DNA of 64,000 bases from Siphonodentalium dalli (taxonomy: Eukaryota > Mollusca > Scaphopoda > Gadilida > Siphonodentaliidae), in NCBI GenBank assembly GCA_032622095.1, contig CP136063.1:204463934-204527933 (forward strand), written 5' to 3'. Every line of letters begins with the position of its first letter. Position 1 is the first letter of the stretch. Shown here one piece after another: positions 12,301 through 23,910 of this stretch. The translations under genes were made by a program, and so were the position numbers. The notes under the pieces were generated by a model that was not told where the DNA came from, made no database searches, and saw only the letters and a program-made list of their open reading frames with translations.

Positions 12301-13117
12301 CACCATTGGTTGGAGCGTTACACATACATATATCAGCTTGAAAGATCTGAACTGCACAATGGGTAAAAAATCATCGCGATTTATTCCCTCATATTGATGA
12401 TGATGATGAATGATCGCGTGGCATATTCTTGATTTCCGATTATTTCCAGTTGGGATGATCAAAATAGTTCAATAAATAAGGAAATGGACAGACACGGCTG
12501 ATTACAAGAGTCATCCGAAAACTTCGGGGACAAATAGTCATCAGGCTTATTCACATCATGTAATGAGATAATACACAGCGTTCACTATTTGTCATTCTTG
12601 ATCTGGTTTCAGAAAAGAGCGTTTATTAGCTGGGGGAAATAGCTTACTTCGTTAAGTTTTGTTTTAGAGTATTTAAGGTCAACATAACAATATCTCGTTT
12701 ACCAAATAATGATCGTTTAAATGCTTTTTGGGTTTAATTGAGCTATCTCCGTCTAAAATCCCAGCATCTGGTGCACAATTTTATAATGGATTATATAGGA
12801 ACTCCTCCTTCGCCCAATGCCTTATACCACCAACCTGTGCTATATGCATCGATGATCCAACTCAGTGACATACATTTCTAGAACGGGGAAGTACAATATA
12901 ATGGCACAACAAAATATGCAAGAGTGATATAGCACGACAAGAAAGTGTTTCTATAACAAAAACAACGACTGTGCTAATTCAGTGATATGAACGCCACACA
13001 TTTAAAACTGAACATGATTGAATATAAAAGTTTGTCGACACCCCTTCTGAGTTAACATCATATAATTGCTATATATATATATGTACGTATCCCTTTCCAG
13101 AAAAAACTCGAATTACT
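12301..13117. other. No gene seen
   Basis: No supported feature except a short direct repeat (gactaccaccattggtt twice) at the LINE end and an aaagagcgttt motif at 12614. Confidence 0.5.
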
Positions 13118-13371
13118 TTAACCCTTTCTATACTAACTACTCATTGATGAGTAATTCCATTTTGAAATGTTCAAATGATATGTCGTTTGTTGAACTTATT
13201 ATCTGAACATTTCCCTGCAAAGAAAATGAATCATTCTGCACTTGTGTTATATTTTCGTCATACTGTCATCTGCTCATTTTACCTGAGCATCCCTCCAAAT
13301 AAATAATAGACCATTCCAATGTACACTTTTATAATTGACTGGGAGAGTCCATTCAATATAGAAATGGTTAA
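13118..13371. mobile_element. TTAA-flanked MITE A, copy 1
   Basis: Flanked by TTAA (13118-13121 and 13368-13371). The ends are ccctttctatactaa and, inverted, ccatttctatattga. Internal landmarks are 'gttgaacttattatctgaac' and 'aataatagaccattccaatg'. This is the best reference copy of a family with nine copies in the window. Non-coding, about 246 bp. Confidence 0.85.
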
Positions 13372-13599
13372 CATGAACCAATTCACTGGAGATGCATACT
13401 TTGTTTATCGACGTGTAAAGAAAAATTGACCAGGACAAATTTCTATCACTTAGTCTGACTTAGTAAGGATAAAGTCCGTCTAATGCATGTATTTCGTATG
13501 TCGATTTCGTTTAAGGAACGCGTCAAAAGCACGCCAATGATCTAGACTTTGAGGAGTATATACGACCTTTTAAATAAGATTCAACATAATTATGCTTTC

Positions 13600-13911
13600 T
13601 CAGCTCAAAAATAAAGGTGGTTGCGTCAGAAAGGGAATAAAAATACTTTTCTTGCATGGGAGCGACACAGTATGTTTGTTTTGTTCACTGGTGCAGTTTT
13701 CTGTTATATCAAGGACGACTGCTGTCTGATTAAAACTACTCTCTGTGCATTTGATTTTAATTAGACTAGGAGGACTCTTTACGATGGAATTAACAGATAT
13801 TTCCAGCTCTGGATGGAACGAATGACATGTACACCCTGCCCCCTCCGAGTCGACCACTTCCGAAGAGATGGGAGCATAACGACCAAGAAGTTCTTGAAAT
13901 ATCAACAGAGA
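13600..13911 (-). CDS. Candidate last exon of the C2CD4-like gene
   Basis: The upstream coding exon ends in phase 0 at a GT donor (14540-14539). On the same strand, an AG at 13913-13912 opens a phase-0 frame of 103 residues plus stop, beginning SLLIFQELLGRY and ending QPPLFLS. The polypyrimidine tract before the AG is only moderate, and I recognise no conserved domain. The tail is longer than I expect for C2CD4 proteins. The frame and phase fit, but another acceptor further left cannot be excluded. Confidence 0.3.
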   Translation of the reverse strand, partial: SLLIFQELLGRYAPISSEVVDSEGAGCTCHSFHPELEISVNSIVKSPPSLIKIKCTESSFNQTAVVLDITENCTSEQNKHTVSLPCKKSIFIPFLTQPPLFLS

Positions 13912-13921
13912 CTAATGTATT

Positions 13922-14540
13922 TTTATAAAAGTGAAATGGTCCTTTATGTTAATTGAGCATTAACAGTTAATTCCAACCGATGTTGCCATAATACCAACTA
14001 TCATATTTTCCATGAAAACACCAAGTATTCATTTGTAGAAAAGTTAAGCTGGTCCAACAAACAGACCAAGCTATTATCAATGATACCAATTTGGCAATGT
14101 CACTTAATGATGTATTCAGGGTTATAAACAGCCAGCACATACAACCTAATTCAATATTATTGACTTTGTTATAATCTTATACTGACAAATGTTCTCTACC
14201 AGATTTGCTATATAAATTAGATGTATAAATACTAAACAATGTCGTTATGTGATAAATAACTTAAACAATTTAAATCAAAAGCGAAACAGGTTTTTTTGTA
14301 AAAATAGACCCGAAACCCTGAATGCATCTTTAAAATAAAATACGAATAAATCTGCTGATATTTCGAGAATGCCTTTCTGCTGATTCTAATGTGGCACTTT
14401 AAAACTTTTGCACCGGTGAAAAATCAAGGAGACTATGTCGCTTCCAATGTTTTAAATCTAAAACTCACAGTAAGCAGCAAGATTAAAGGGCCAGACATAA
14501 GCACAGATATACATTTACACAGCTTCATAAAACAATTTAC
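13922..14540. other. Probable intron of the C2CD4-like gene
   Basis: AT-rich sequence between the donor at 14540 and the candidate acceptor at 13912, read on the minus strand. No repeats or other genes are seen in it. Confidence 0.4.
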
Positions 14541-15923
14541 CTGGCGTTCTCCTTTCCCTTCTAAGTTTTTCCACATCCTGTTTTCCCGAAGCAAATTATA
14601 ACTCTCAAGGTTTATATTAACTTCTCCGATAAACTCGTCACGAACCACGTGTTCCTTTTGAAAGATCTTGATCCGCAGTGTCCTCCTGATAATATCCTCT
14701 AGTTCCATCTCAGTGAACAAGAACTCCTGGTTGTATGTTGGATTCCGCGTATGTTTTCTCACCTCCGATGTCTGTTTTTGAATTTTCCCAGGAAGAAGAT
14801 ACAACTTCAAGAACGTGCTGATTTTCGTGTCCTTATGCCGACCTCCAAGGTTCTCAGCCCGGATCATATACACTCGCAGATGTTTCAAGTCTGGGAAGTA
14901 TTGGAAAGATAATTTAAGTTCGCCATGTTCGGCCAATAACGGAACGTCCGCTTTAGAAAGACTCTGACACGAACTTGTTCGGTTGCTTGTAAACTTTTCC
15001 CTTTTTTCGACGTAAGTTTGAACGTCTGGAGCGGAATGTCGCTTGATGTTTGTTGGGGCAGGGGTTAAAGAACAACGTTTCTCCGGCTCCAATTTCGATT
15101 CATCTTGTGTTTCTGAGTTATTTGACTGATTGAGAACTTCGTTGAGTCCGGACAAGGACGATCGCCTGCGGTAGTACAGCCGACCTTTTCGCGGGGACAA
15201 GTAATGAATTGGTGGGTTGCTGTTCTCTGTAGCCTCGTCATCATCAAAACTCGACTCGCGGCTCAGAGTTTCTGCACGCGACATCACCAATTTGGGCGGA
15301 GGTCCGATATCCCTATGTTTGTTCGTTAAGTCAACGAGAACGCACCCTGATCGACTTTCGCGCTTCACAAGCTCACATGACCTTGACTTTGCTTTTTGTT
15401 TACGTTGTGCAATAAGCATGATGTCATCGGTTGAATGGAACAACGACTCCTTCCGTCGCGTGTGTGGGCATTCGGATAAAGTCGTGAAACCGAAGGAAGT
15501 TCGTGTTTTAAAATGATCCAACCCCATAGCAGCAAATGAGTGCGGATCTGCGTTCGTATCATCATCCAGCATCGGAATATTGATAAGTGGAATGAAGTCT
15601 CTGGTCTCATGCCTGGGTGTGACTGGGGCGGATAGCGGCTTTCCGCTAGGTGGTGGTAACAAGCTCTGCCATGACCCGCGCGGGCTTGGGTGCATGGAGC
15701 TCGCGCTTGAAAAGCTTAGGTGGCTACATAGATCAGATGACCCGTCGCTGTCCCTCCTTGACGAATCATCGTCAGATCCAGGGATAACGAATTCTGGGAT
15801 ACTGTTGGGCGTGACCAGAGCGGTAAATCGGGAGCGAATTTCACTTTCGGTGGGACCTTGAGGAGCACCTAAACCGGGGAATTTAGTTAAAAACCACTGC
15901 TTCAATTCTTTCACCGAATCCAT
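14541..15923 (-). CDS. C2CD4-family C2-domain protein, main coding exon
   Basis: Residues 1-461 are encoded in one exon. Residues 38-48 (TPNSIPEFVIP) and 143-153 (SFGFTTLSECP) match the two short N-terminal motifs I know from vertebrate C2CD4 proteins. A long Ser-rich, probably disordered middle contains basic stretches (KGRLYYRRR at 247-254). A single C2 domain follows at about 333-456, with LKLSF, LRVYMIRAENL, LKLYLLPGK, RNPTYNQEFLF and FIGEVNI. Few acidic loop residues are present, so Ca2+ binding is doubtful. Vertebrate relatives C2CD4A/B are nuclear and cytokine-inducible; a nuclear or membrane role here is inference. The ATG at 15923 is the first after an upstream acceptor. The frame runs past the exon as VNCFMKL..., but CAG|GTAAAT at 14541/14540 is a strong donor, which would put an intron just after the C2 domain. 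Confidence 0.85.
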
Positions 15924-15970
15924 GATGACGTCAGAATCTCACAGTCCATTGTTATCCATCTTGGTATAGC
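15924..15970 (-). other. 5' UTR part of the C2CD4-like coding exon, with splice acceptor
   Basis: On the minus strand, tttttatcttccgcag (ending at 15971) is a good 3' splice site. It is followed by 47 nt to the ATG. This implies a separate non-coding first exon further right. I could not place that exon or the promoter. Confidence 0.55.
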
Positions 15971-16078
15971 CTGCGGAAGATAAAAAGTTGTATGTATAAA
16001 ATAGGAGATAGAATGCGCATTGTAACTGATTCGCGGCCATATTGGATACATCCAGTCGCGTTCCATTTGTTTAGTGAT

Positions 16079-16175
16079 TCAGGTCAAAGTTCTGGAGTGG
16101 CATTCCATATATGGAATTCATGAATATTCAAAAGTTCCATATATGGAAAAAATGCTACTCCAGAACTTTGACCTG
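16079..16175. repeat. Foldback with two CArG-box palindromes, upstream of the C2CD4-like gene
   Basis: The arms caggtcaaagttctggag... and ...ctccagaactttgacctg form a 97-bp imperfect palindrome. Each arm holds ttccatatatggaa, which contains CCATATATGG, a perfect SRF-type CArG box. It lies 109 bp beyond the splice acceptor, so in an intron or the promoter. It may simply be a MITE. Confidence 0.7.
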
Positions 16176-16845
16176 TAGCACTAAAACTACGAAACGGGGC
16201 GGGTGGATCTAATATTGCCACGACTCAAAATGACAATGCGTATAAAGAAGTGACTAAATGTGTAGACTTTTATATCCAAATAGATAATGTCTCTCCGACA
16301 GCACTTGTCCGCTCAAAAAAGTGATTTATACACTGGAATCTACGTGAAATTTTGAAAATTACTATCCACTTCAATATATATATATTGTATTTGTTGACAT
16401 GTGCATGTTAATCATGTTGTTAAATCCCGCTGCCAAGTTTCGGAACAGAATTTTAAGATGTCAGCCTATTTTGAACTACCAACTTAATTAACTTCCTGTT
16501 TCGAAGCAGACCATTTGCTCGATGTGTGTTAACATGTCACATGCATACATATTGACAAATCGAAACCTTTCATTTATCCATGACTTTCGTTTATAGCAGA
16601 ATGGCTGTCCGACTGGAATCCGGGATATGAAGCTTAATGAAGCTTATCACTCCCCTGAGGTGTTCAGAACTGATTAGCATAGACACATGACCAAATAAGT
16701 TATTATCATAAATCTGATAGCAAAATAGACAGAAAACAGCTTCATTGTTATAAACGAATTACATGCAGTCACTATAATTGTTGGCGGAATCATTGTCCTA
16801 ATGTTTATGCCCAAACAATTGTCCCGAATAAAGTTGTAAATCATT
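16176..16845. other. No gene seen
   Basis: Presumed upstream or intronic sequence of the C2CD4-like gene. No exon could be recognised. Confidence 0.45.
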
Positions 16846-17325
16846 ATATTTACACACTAAGTGTTGTCATCACTAAATCCAGCATTCTGATTGGTCGGCG
16901 CCCACGTGGCTAGTTGCAGTTATTTCTCGGTGAATGCGCAACGCCTCATGACACCAAGCTAATAACACCATCGATACGTCATTAAGTTTGGAAAGACGAA
17001 CGCGTAATGTTTTGGGCGCATTTGGACTCGCGCAGGACTGACTTAATACATCATCGGGTTTCAACATGAAGAGAAATTGTTCCTATTAACTTTTGCCAAG
17101 GGTGCTATTGGGTATTTTGGGCTGATCTTGTCACGATACACTTTTCGATTTAAATAAATTTACAAAAGTGGCTTTTTCGCTAAATGTATATAAATATAAG
17201 GATTAACTGTCATGTGGACTATTTTTATGGAGATGTAACGATGAGGTAAGTGGTCATAAGTTATGTCCACTTACCTCACCGTTACATCTCCATAAAAACA
17301 GTCCACATGACAGTTAATCCTTATA
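16846..17325. mobile_element. Palindrome-ended element Q, copy 2
   Basis: Closely matches 9836-10351 in the same orientation. The terminal palindrome (17195-17325) is shorter at its centre, having lost the cccttcggg loop. The inverted consensus splice-donor motif gaggtaagtgg is preserved in the left arm; the right arm has its reverse complement. Confidence 0.8.
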
Positions 17326-17487
17326 CATTTGTGCGTAGTTATGACGCTGTGTTCTTTGAAATGAAACTTCGCTTGTGGTTGGAATTTAGATAATCTTAGT
17401 TGATTGCTACATTCTTCCAGTGAATACATTTCTTGGTTACTAACTTATCGGTTTTATTCACCGAAGTAAGTCCATAATATGTCTATA

Positions 17488-17712
17488 ACACTTTCCATAC
17501 TAAATCATTAATGATGAGTATAGTTATTCCATAGGAAATGTTTAGATAACAAGTTCAACAAACGACCTATTATAAAATAGGGCTCATTCTGCATATTTAT
17601 TTATCACTCGTCTACTTTTATCACATTAACATCCCTTCAATCAACAATAGACTGTTCCAATGTATACTTTTATAACTGAGTGGGAGAATCCATTTAGTAT
17701 AGAATGGGTTAA
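17488..17712. mobile_element. MITE A, copy 2
   Basis: Matches copy 1 in the same orientation. The left TTAA has decayed (aacac); the right TTAA is at 17709-17712. Non-coding. Confidence 0.8.
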
Positions 17713-17779
17713 TCTTACTCCATACCTGGTCGTTGAGAAGTGTTTTCTTGTCACATATTATTACTAAATACAATAGAAC

Positions 17780-18043
17780 TTAACCATTTATTTACTAAAT
17801 ACTCATTGACGAGTAGTTATCCATTAGGAAGTGTTCAGATAATAAGTTCAACAAACAACCTTATTATCTGAACATTTCCTTCCAATAAATAGAAATCCAT
17901 CGGTACTTGTATTATCTTTTTGTCTGTCTGTCGTCTGTTTATATTACCTGAACATCACTCCAAATGAATAATAGGACCATCCGAATGCATGTCTATACTT
18001 TTATAACAGAGAGGGAAAATCCATTTAGCAAAGAAAGCGTTAA
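17780..18043. mobile_element. MITE A, copy 3
   Basis: TTAA flanks at 17780-17783 and 18040-18043, same orientation as copies 1 and 2. It is only 67 bp from copy 2. Confidence 0.8.
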
Positions 18044-18976
18044 TTCCCATGTTCTTTTCGAATACGATAGAATAGCTGCCCGACTATATTCCGAAAATTA
18101 AAGCTTAATCTGATACCATACCTGGTCGTTGGGAAATTTGTTCTCGTCCAATAATGTTATTGCGTCGAACAGCGAAGCTGAACTTGTGTGGCATTTGCCT
18201 GCTTCGAACAGAAGTGTGGCCTTATACGTTATATTAGTTGTATATACTATAAATGAATCAAAATCTATGTTGACACCAGCTGCTAATACCATATACGGCA
18301 GCTGGAGTAAACATGCGCAAATCGAACACTAGCATGTCCCCGCATACCGCATGTGAAACACTTTCCTTCATACAGGTATTATACATTGCCAACTGTGTTG
18401 ATATATAGGTTAATTAGTACATAGTCTCATTTCTGGTCAGCAGTTACATCGCTAACGGGTGAAAAGTGACGAACAACGGGAACAGTTGGCATGAGACCAA
18501 TCTTTCAATTCAAGTGCACACACAGTCTTATCAAGCAGTAATGACCAATTACTCCAGTCTGCATGACAGGATATCAGTTCCTCACAGTCGGACACCAGAA
18601 AGGATTGAGTCAACTGATTTGCACGCATTGATTCATATTGGACTTATTGTATTCCGCAATTTTTGCCAGCGGTAGCTGTGTGTGCTTCGCGCATATTTTG
18701 ATATTTGAAATATTGTTATTTAAACTTTTTTTTTAGTCCTTGCTAAATATAACAAAATATATTTTTATATTTTATATATATTTTTTAAAGAATAGCGCCG
18801 TTATAACATTCACAGGAGTACCCCGAGTCGCAACGCCACATTTGTTTGAAATCGGTCCAGTGTCTATGGACACCTTTGAGACATACTCGTTTCAAATGGT
18901 GACGAATTATAGTATTTTAATCATATTTTATATCATATATTGTTATTAAAACCGTATACGAAGGCACTTTGTCACC
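18044..18976. other. No gene seen
   Basis: No supported gene. Short frames at 18129-18332 and 18466-18675 have no recognisable domain. 18720-18790 is T/A-rich low-complexity sequence. Confidence 0.5.
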
Positions 18977-19280
18977 TTAACCCGCTGAACCCAAGCTATT
19001 TAGATAACTTTATACACTAAATGGATCTCCCAATTCACTCATAAAGGTATACGTTAGAATAGTCTATTATTCATTTGAAATGGTGTTCAGGTAATAAAAG
19101 CAGACGCCAGGCAGACGAAAAGATAATACAAGTGCAGATGGAATTCTATATATTCTTTAGTGGAAAATGTTTAGATAATAAGTTCAACAGTGGTCCTTTG
19201 TATTTTATTATCTGAACAGTTCCTATGGAAACTATACTAGTCAATAAAGTAATTAAGTATTAAGTAAAACATATGGTTAA
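18977..19280. mobile_element. MITE A, copy 4 (opposite orientation)
   Basis: TTAA at 18977-18980 and 19277-19280. Internal landmarks are inverted relative to copy 1 ('tctattattcatttgaaatgg', 'gataataagttcaac'). The left end carries a family-foreign 'ctgaacccaagctattt', which recurs at 19281 just outside the right end. Confidence 0.75.
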
Positions 19281-19389
19281 ACCACTGAACCCACACCATT
19301 TCGATAACATGACACTCAATGGCTCCAAAGTTCAGTAATAGTTGGAACGTTTGAGGTATCAGTTTGAAACTTTTCAACCACCCAACAGA

Positions 19390-19540
19390 GTTGACATGAG
19401 GTCCAATAGGAATGTCGGGTACTTGAGACCACCTAGCGACCGACATGAGGTCCAATGGGAATGTCGGATACTTGAGACAACCGACAATGGGTCCAATAGG
19501 AATATCGGGTATACTTGAGACCACCTAGCGACCGATTCCA
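19390..19540. repeat. Minisatellite, about 45-50-bp unit, three degenerate copies
   Basis: Repeats of gaggtccaataggaatgtcg followed by ggtacttgagaccacc and tagcgacc. Unit length varies. Non-coding. Confidence 0.65.
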
Positions 19541-19727
19541 TTACAGATTAATGGTGTTTTCTTTTAAACCGATATGGCACCGATAAGAGCACTTAATGAA
19601 ATGGAAGTATGATTACCATTCCAGCGGACATCGATCTGTTTACCATTTCTGTTCCCTCGCCGGATGCTCTATGGCGGGGTACATCGATAATTTAATTTTA
19701 CTTGGATCAGTACGAGATCGGAACAAC

Positions 19728-20035
19728 CAAACACCCGCTGATAACGTTACAATTGTCAATCAAAGCGTGTATTGGTTACCATGGTGTAATATGTTACATA
19801 TATACAGGCGCCAGGATAATTCATGTTTTATATACACAGGCGCCAAGAAAAATTAACAGGCCTCAAGAAAAATTAGCATTCGTGGATTTCATAATCTAGT
19901 AAATTTTTTCTTGGATTTCTGGCGCCTAGAAAGTTATTTTGAGAAATAATTTTCTAGCTATTCTCCGTAGAAACTCTCTCAGTTTAAGTGTTTTTTTTTC
20001 TCAGAGAAATTATTTTTGGTAATGTATGTTTCATC
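19728..20035. mobile_element. Dispersed repeat R, copy 1, with ggcgcc hairpin
   Basis: Matches 41887-42150. It starts aaacacccgctgataacg and contains 'attggttaccatgg'. The inner hairpin (19838-19927) pairs ggcgccaagaaaaatt with tttcttggatttctggcgcc. Class unknown. Confidence 0.7.
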
Positions 20036-20275
20036 CATGGAGTAATATGTTACATATACATACATGCGCCAATATAATTCATGTTTTATATATATACATG
20101 TGCCAGTATAATTCATGTTTTATATATATATACATGTTTTACGCTTCAGCCATGGAGTAATATCTTACATATATATACATGTGCCAGTATAATTCATGTT
20201 TTATAGTTATACATGTGCCAGTATAATCCATATGATATATATATATATATATATATACAGGCGCCAGTATAATAA
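20036..20275. repeat. AT-rich tandem repeat
   Basis: Degenerate units of tatatatacatgtgccagt plus 'ataattcatgttt', ending in an (AT)n tract at 20234-20256. It continues directly from repeat R. Confidence 0.65.
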
Positions 20276-20559
20276 AACGTTATAATACAATGCTGTGTAC
20301 AGTGTGTGTTTTTCTTGTACGAGTCCAGGTTGTGGTGAAAAGTCATATTGGACGAGACACGTCATCGTGAGGGACACTTTCAACGTCAACAACTTTTCAC
20401 TATTTGTTCACTTCATACTTGATAAAGGCTACTAGATAGCCGAAAGCTCGTGTTTCCACATGGTGTTACTTTCTTTTATTCCCATTTATTATTGACACAG
20501 ACTCATACGGCATATACTTCAATAATATAATTAGAGAGTTTGTGACGATTTAAGTTACT

Positions 20560-21020
20560 ATATTCAGTACGCAGGCGAGTATGAAGTGTCTGAGCTCTTC
20601 GATTGTACGAGCAATATTACCAAGGCTTCTTTCGTTTTACATTAATGTTAATTTATGTTTTAAATACGTCAAAATCAGATATGGTTTTAGTTTCTTCTGG
20701 CAATGAATTCCACAGGGAGGTGGTTTCTAGAATAAATGAATTTTCATGCGGCTTAGTATTCCATCCAGCGGACCGATAGTCGTTCGAGTTTCCATGTTTA
20801 ATTCGGATGCCCCACATACACGAGCGAGAAGCAAATTGTTCAGATAGTTAGGGGCTTTACCGTGTATCATTTTGTGGACTAGGTATAATCTGGATTTCTC
20901 GCGCCGTTTGCTTAAGAGTCCCCATCCAGTTTCTTCTAACAGGATTCAAAACTGCAGGTCTAGTTATACGCCGGTTACTAGTTGGTGAAGATCGTGATGT
21001 GCATCCATTTGGACACATTG
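20560..21020 (-). pseudogene. Decayed LINE C-terminal fragment
   Basis: Read on the minus strand across frameshifts, this encodes KRREKSRLYLVHKMIHGKA, PNYLNNLL and later TTSLWNSLPEETK. These match the C-terminus of CR1/Jockey-type LINE ORF2 (region after the RT). No RT core, endonuclease or tail is preserved. It is a different family from the LINE at 25.3-29.2 kb. Confidence 0.7.
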
Positions 21021-21165
21021 ATTATGCATTATAACGTCTGCCAATTTGTGGATATAGAGCAACAGAAGAAAAAAAACATTCCAAAGAAACTAACAAAAAC
21101 ATGTTAATTTGATAATAAAGCTACTATCCAGAGTAGATGAGGTCTAAGCATAACCATGAAGGTCC

Positions 21166-21235
21166 CCAGATGGTGAATTTAGTAATGTAGCCCGATGTGC
21201 GGGTTAGCTGAACTAAATTCCCCCTCTGGGGACAT
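21166..21235. repeat. Small foldback
   Basis: gtccccagatggtgaattta pairs imperfectly with taaattccccctctggggac around a loop containing agcccgatgtgcgggtt. Confidence 0.6.
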
Positions 21236-21279
21236 CATTCTACAAATGTCCGGCACCATCCTGAAATATTATCATTTTC

Positions 21280-21476
21280 GGACGTTTTGAGTATCGGACC
21301 TTCTGAGTATCGGACCTTCTGAGTATCTGGCCTTCTGAGTATTGGGTCTTCGAAATGTACTAGTAGAACCTTATGAGCATAGGACCTTCGTAACATTGGA
21401 CGTTCGGTGTATTGGATCTTCGTGATATGGGACCTTCGGGGCGTTGGACCTTCAGAGTATCGGACCTTCGAAATAA
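21280..21476. repeat. 16-bp minisatellite
   Basis: About a dozen degenerate copies of cggaccttctgagtat. The unit is fairly regular at the left end and decays to the right. Frames crossing it are artefacts. Confidence 0.8.
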
Positions 21477-22161
21477 AGAGTTGACACCATTAGAGGGTAT
21501 ATGTGGATCGTGTAGAGTGTGCGAATTGTTTTTCTCCCGGTTGTACACTCTTGGGATTGTCCGTCAAAATATATGACGGATTTCAACGATGGCGTCGCTG
21601 TCGTTATGGGCAATTAATTGTGTCCATTCGATCCAAGAGGCGTAACTCTTAAATTTATTTTTCCACCGCGCTACATGTATGATTACATGTAAACTATCGC
21701 GTTTATGACCCTTATGCTTCTTTAGCCGATCGGACTGCAATGTTGCATGTCGTAATCACAGACGTGCAGCCGAGCCAAAAATCGTGACAGAGTTACAAAC
21801 ATACACACAGACACGCCCATACACAAACACTTGGCTTTTATATAGATAAATATACATGGGTTGGACCTATAGTTCGCTGGTATAATTCCCAATCTCGTGT
21901 GGGCGATGAAATCCGTGTCTGTATATGCCATTCCAATCTCAATCATTATTTATCATTGTGACAAGCAATTGTGTCTCCAGACTCATCCCGACTGTACGAC
22001 CCGTCATTTGGATCGGATAAATGTAATGTCGATATACTATCAATTCTGTTCAACGTACAACACCCTTCAAATCTATACGATTAGACGTATAATTTACTTG
22101 TCCGTCATTTCCACAATTGGTCCACTATATATATGACAATTGCCATATAGCACAGTCTGTG
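21477..22161. other. No gene seen
   Basis: No supported feature. Confidence 0.5.
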
Positions 22162-22330
22162 TGAACCCAGAGAGCTCAGTTGGTCAGTGCATGCATTGGC
22201 AAAAATCTGAGCTCCACCTTCGACACGATCGGGGATTCGAACCCCGCGTGGTATAGATACGTTATGTCACTATAATGATGTATTCTCAGTACCATCATTC
22301 ACGAATCGAAAATAGATACCACGGTGAACG
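22162..22330 (+). repeat. tRNA-derived SINE-like segment
   Basis: It has an A-box-like gagctcagttggtcagtgc (22172-22190) and a B-box-like gggattcgaacccc (22232-22245) at tRNA spacing, giving an internal RNA polymerase III promoter. The acceptor stem does not close and the anticodon arm is not convincing, so a SINE head is more likely than a tRNA gene. The 3' tail is unclear. Confidence 0.6.
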
Positions 22331-23071
22331 CTCTGAAAATTATTCCAGGAGCAAAAGAATCTCAGACACATCGAAAAACGTACTGGGTAAATTTCGGTCC
22401 TCTCATATATAGTGTCATATCCAAGGATAACACTGTGCTAGGTACATCGTCGGATCGGGAGCCGACGCTAATGGCTGCCCCGTGTGCACTAGTATGGGTT
22501 ACACTAGTGTAAATGTGTTTCGGAGTGACATCTGCGGATGCGGGAGGAATATATAGGAGAGAATAAAATAGACACTGAGCCCTGATTGTGTCAATAGCCT
22601 TGGGTGTTTTTGTTTTTTGTTTTTTGTTTGCATAAAAAAATTATCACACCTCTTCCCTATGATTTCCCTAGTTAAAATAGCCATTGGCATAAGAATTTAC
22701 CCTTTGTAGTGAAGTTTGAAATTTGTGTTGTGGTCTAAAATATGACATTATTTCTTTAGTGAGGTCCTGACACTAGTTACGAAAACACAAGATTTAAATG
22801 CGAATTCCCTGCTCGGATACGATTTTTTTTTTGCATAAAAAATTTCCGCAAATGTCAATCTTTCAGATTTAAAGGAAATTTTGGACCCAGGATTTATATT
22901 GTAAACAGTATACGCTAAAACGTTTGCACTGATGCCGTTGGAAAACATTCACACCAGTGTAACCTATATGAGCCTTCACTGTGCTATAAACTTACTCAGT
23001 CACACACATACATACCAGTTACGCATCATACACATTTGAATCAGAAACAAATAGCTGGTAATCCATATACT
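22331..23071. other. No gene seen
   Basis: AT-rich. There is a tgttttttgttttttg low-complexity run near 22610. No gene. Confidence 0.5.
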
Positions 23072-23305
23072 TTAACCCTTTATATATATAAGTATCATTA
23101 TCCCATAAGAAATGTTCAGATAGGGTATTTGTTAAAACTTGTTATCTGAACATTTCCCTGCAATAAATAGGACTCCTTCTGTACTGTTATGATCTGTCGT
23201 CTGCCCCCCCCCCCCCCCCTGAAAACCCCTCCAGATGAATGATATACTGCGCAATGTTTTAAGTTTTAACTGAATGAGAGAATCCATTATTATATAAAGG
23301 GTTGA
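23072..23305. mobile_element. MITE A, copy 5
   Basis: The left TTAA is at 23072-23075; the right end reads gggttgac, a one-base change from TTAA. A run of about 18 C at 23202-23219 replaces family sequence. Confidence 0.8.
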
Positions 23306-23814
23306 CAGAATTATTACGTCAGTGCAGCCATCACGAGTCCTCACATCGCGACAGATCTGATCAATGTCAATCAGAAGACAGTTCTGGTCAAAACACAGAC
23401 TCGACAGCTATGCAGTATACTAAGACTGGCGTATATATTTGGGGGGTTCCTTATTGGTCCAGTCAAACTGATGGAAAGAAACGATCAAACGCGAACAAAT
23501 TTGCTATGCAATACCACCAGCATAATTACCTCAGTGTCACACAATCACAACAATTATCAGGCGATTTCTGGAATGCATTTACATAGGTAGATTCACCACT
23601 TACCTGAAATAGCGATATAAACATTTTATCACATAATTAACCCACAAAACCAGCTTCATAATTATTGGTAAGACACACGTGTAATATTAGCGCGTGCGAT
23701 GAAGTCACGCCATTATTTAAATGACTTGCGATCGCTGAAGTTTATGATTGTTGTTTTCGATACTTTTCGAATACTTCGCGTTTATTTGATCATGTGATAA
23801 AAGGTATCTCAAAC
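23306..23814. other. No gene seen
   Basis: A 94-codon frame at 23302-23586 is Gln/Ser-rich, starts in the MITE end and shows no domain. No supported gene. Confidence 0.45.
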
Positions 23815-23910
23815 TCGTTCTATTTTATACGTAATTTATCAACCTCGTCCACTAAATGATATCGAATTTAGTGAACTCGGTTGATAAATTCCGTATAAAA
23901 TAGAAACTCA
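23815..23910. repeat. Foldback, about 92 bp
   Basis: gttctattttatacgtaatt pairs with aattccgtataaaatagaaac, and ttgataaatt/aatttatcaa continue the stem. The loop includes actaaatgatatcgaattt. MITE-like. Confidence 0.75.

Noticed and set aside
14433-14540. C-terminal extension VNCFMKL...TLEAT of the C2CD4-like protein
   Set aside because: It follows a consensus splice donor, is composed like intron sequence and adds no family feature.
22162-22250. Functional tRNA gene
   Set aside because: A and B boxes are present, but the acceptor stem does not pair and the anticodon arm is not convincing.
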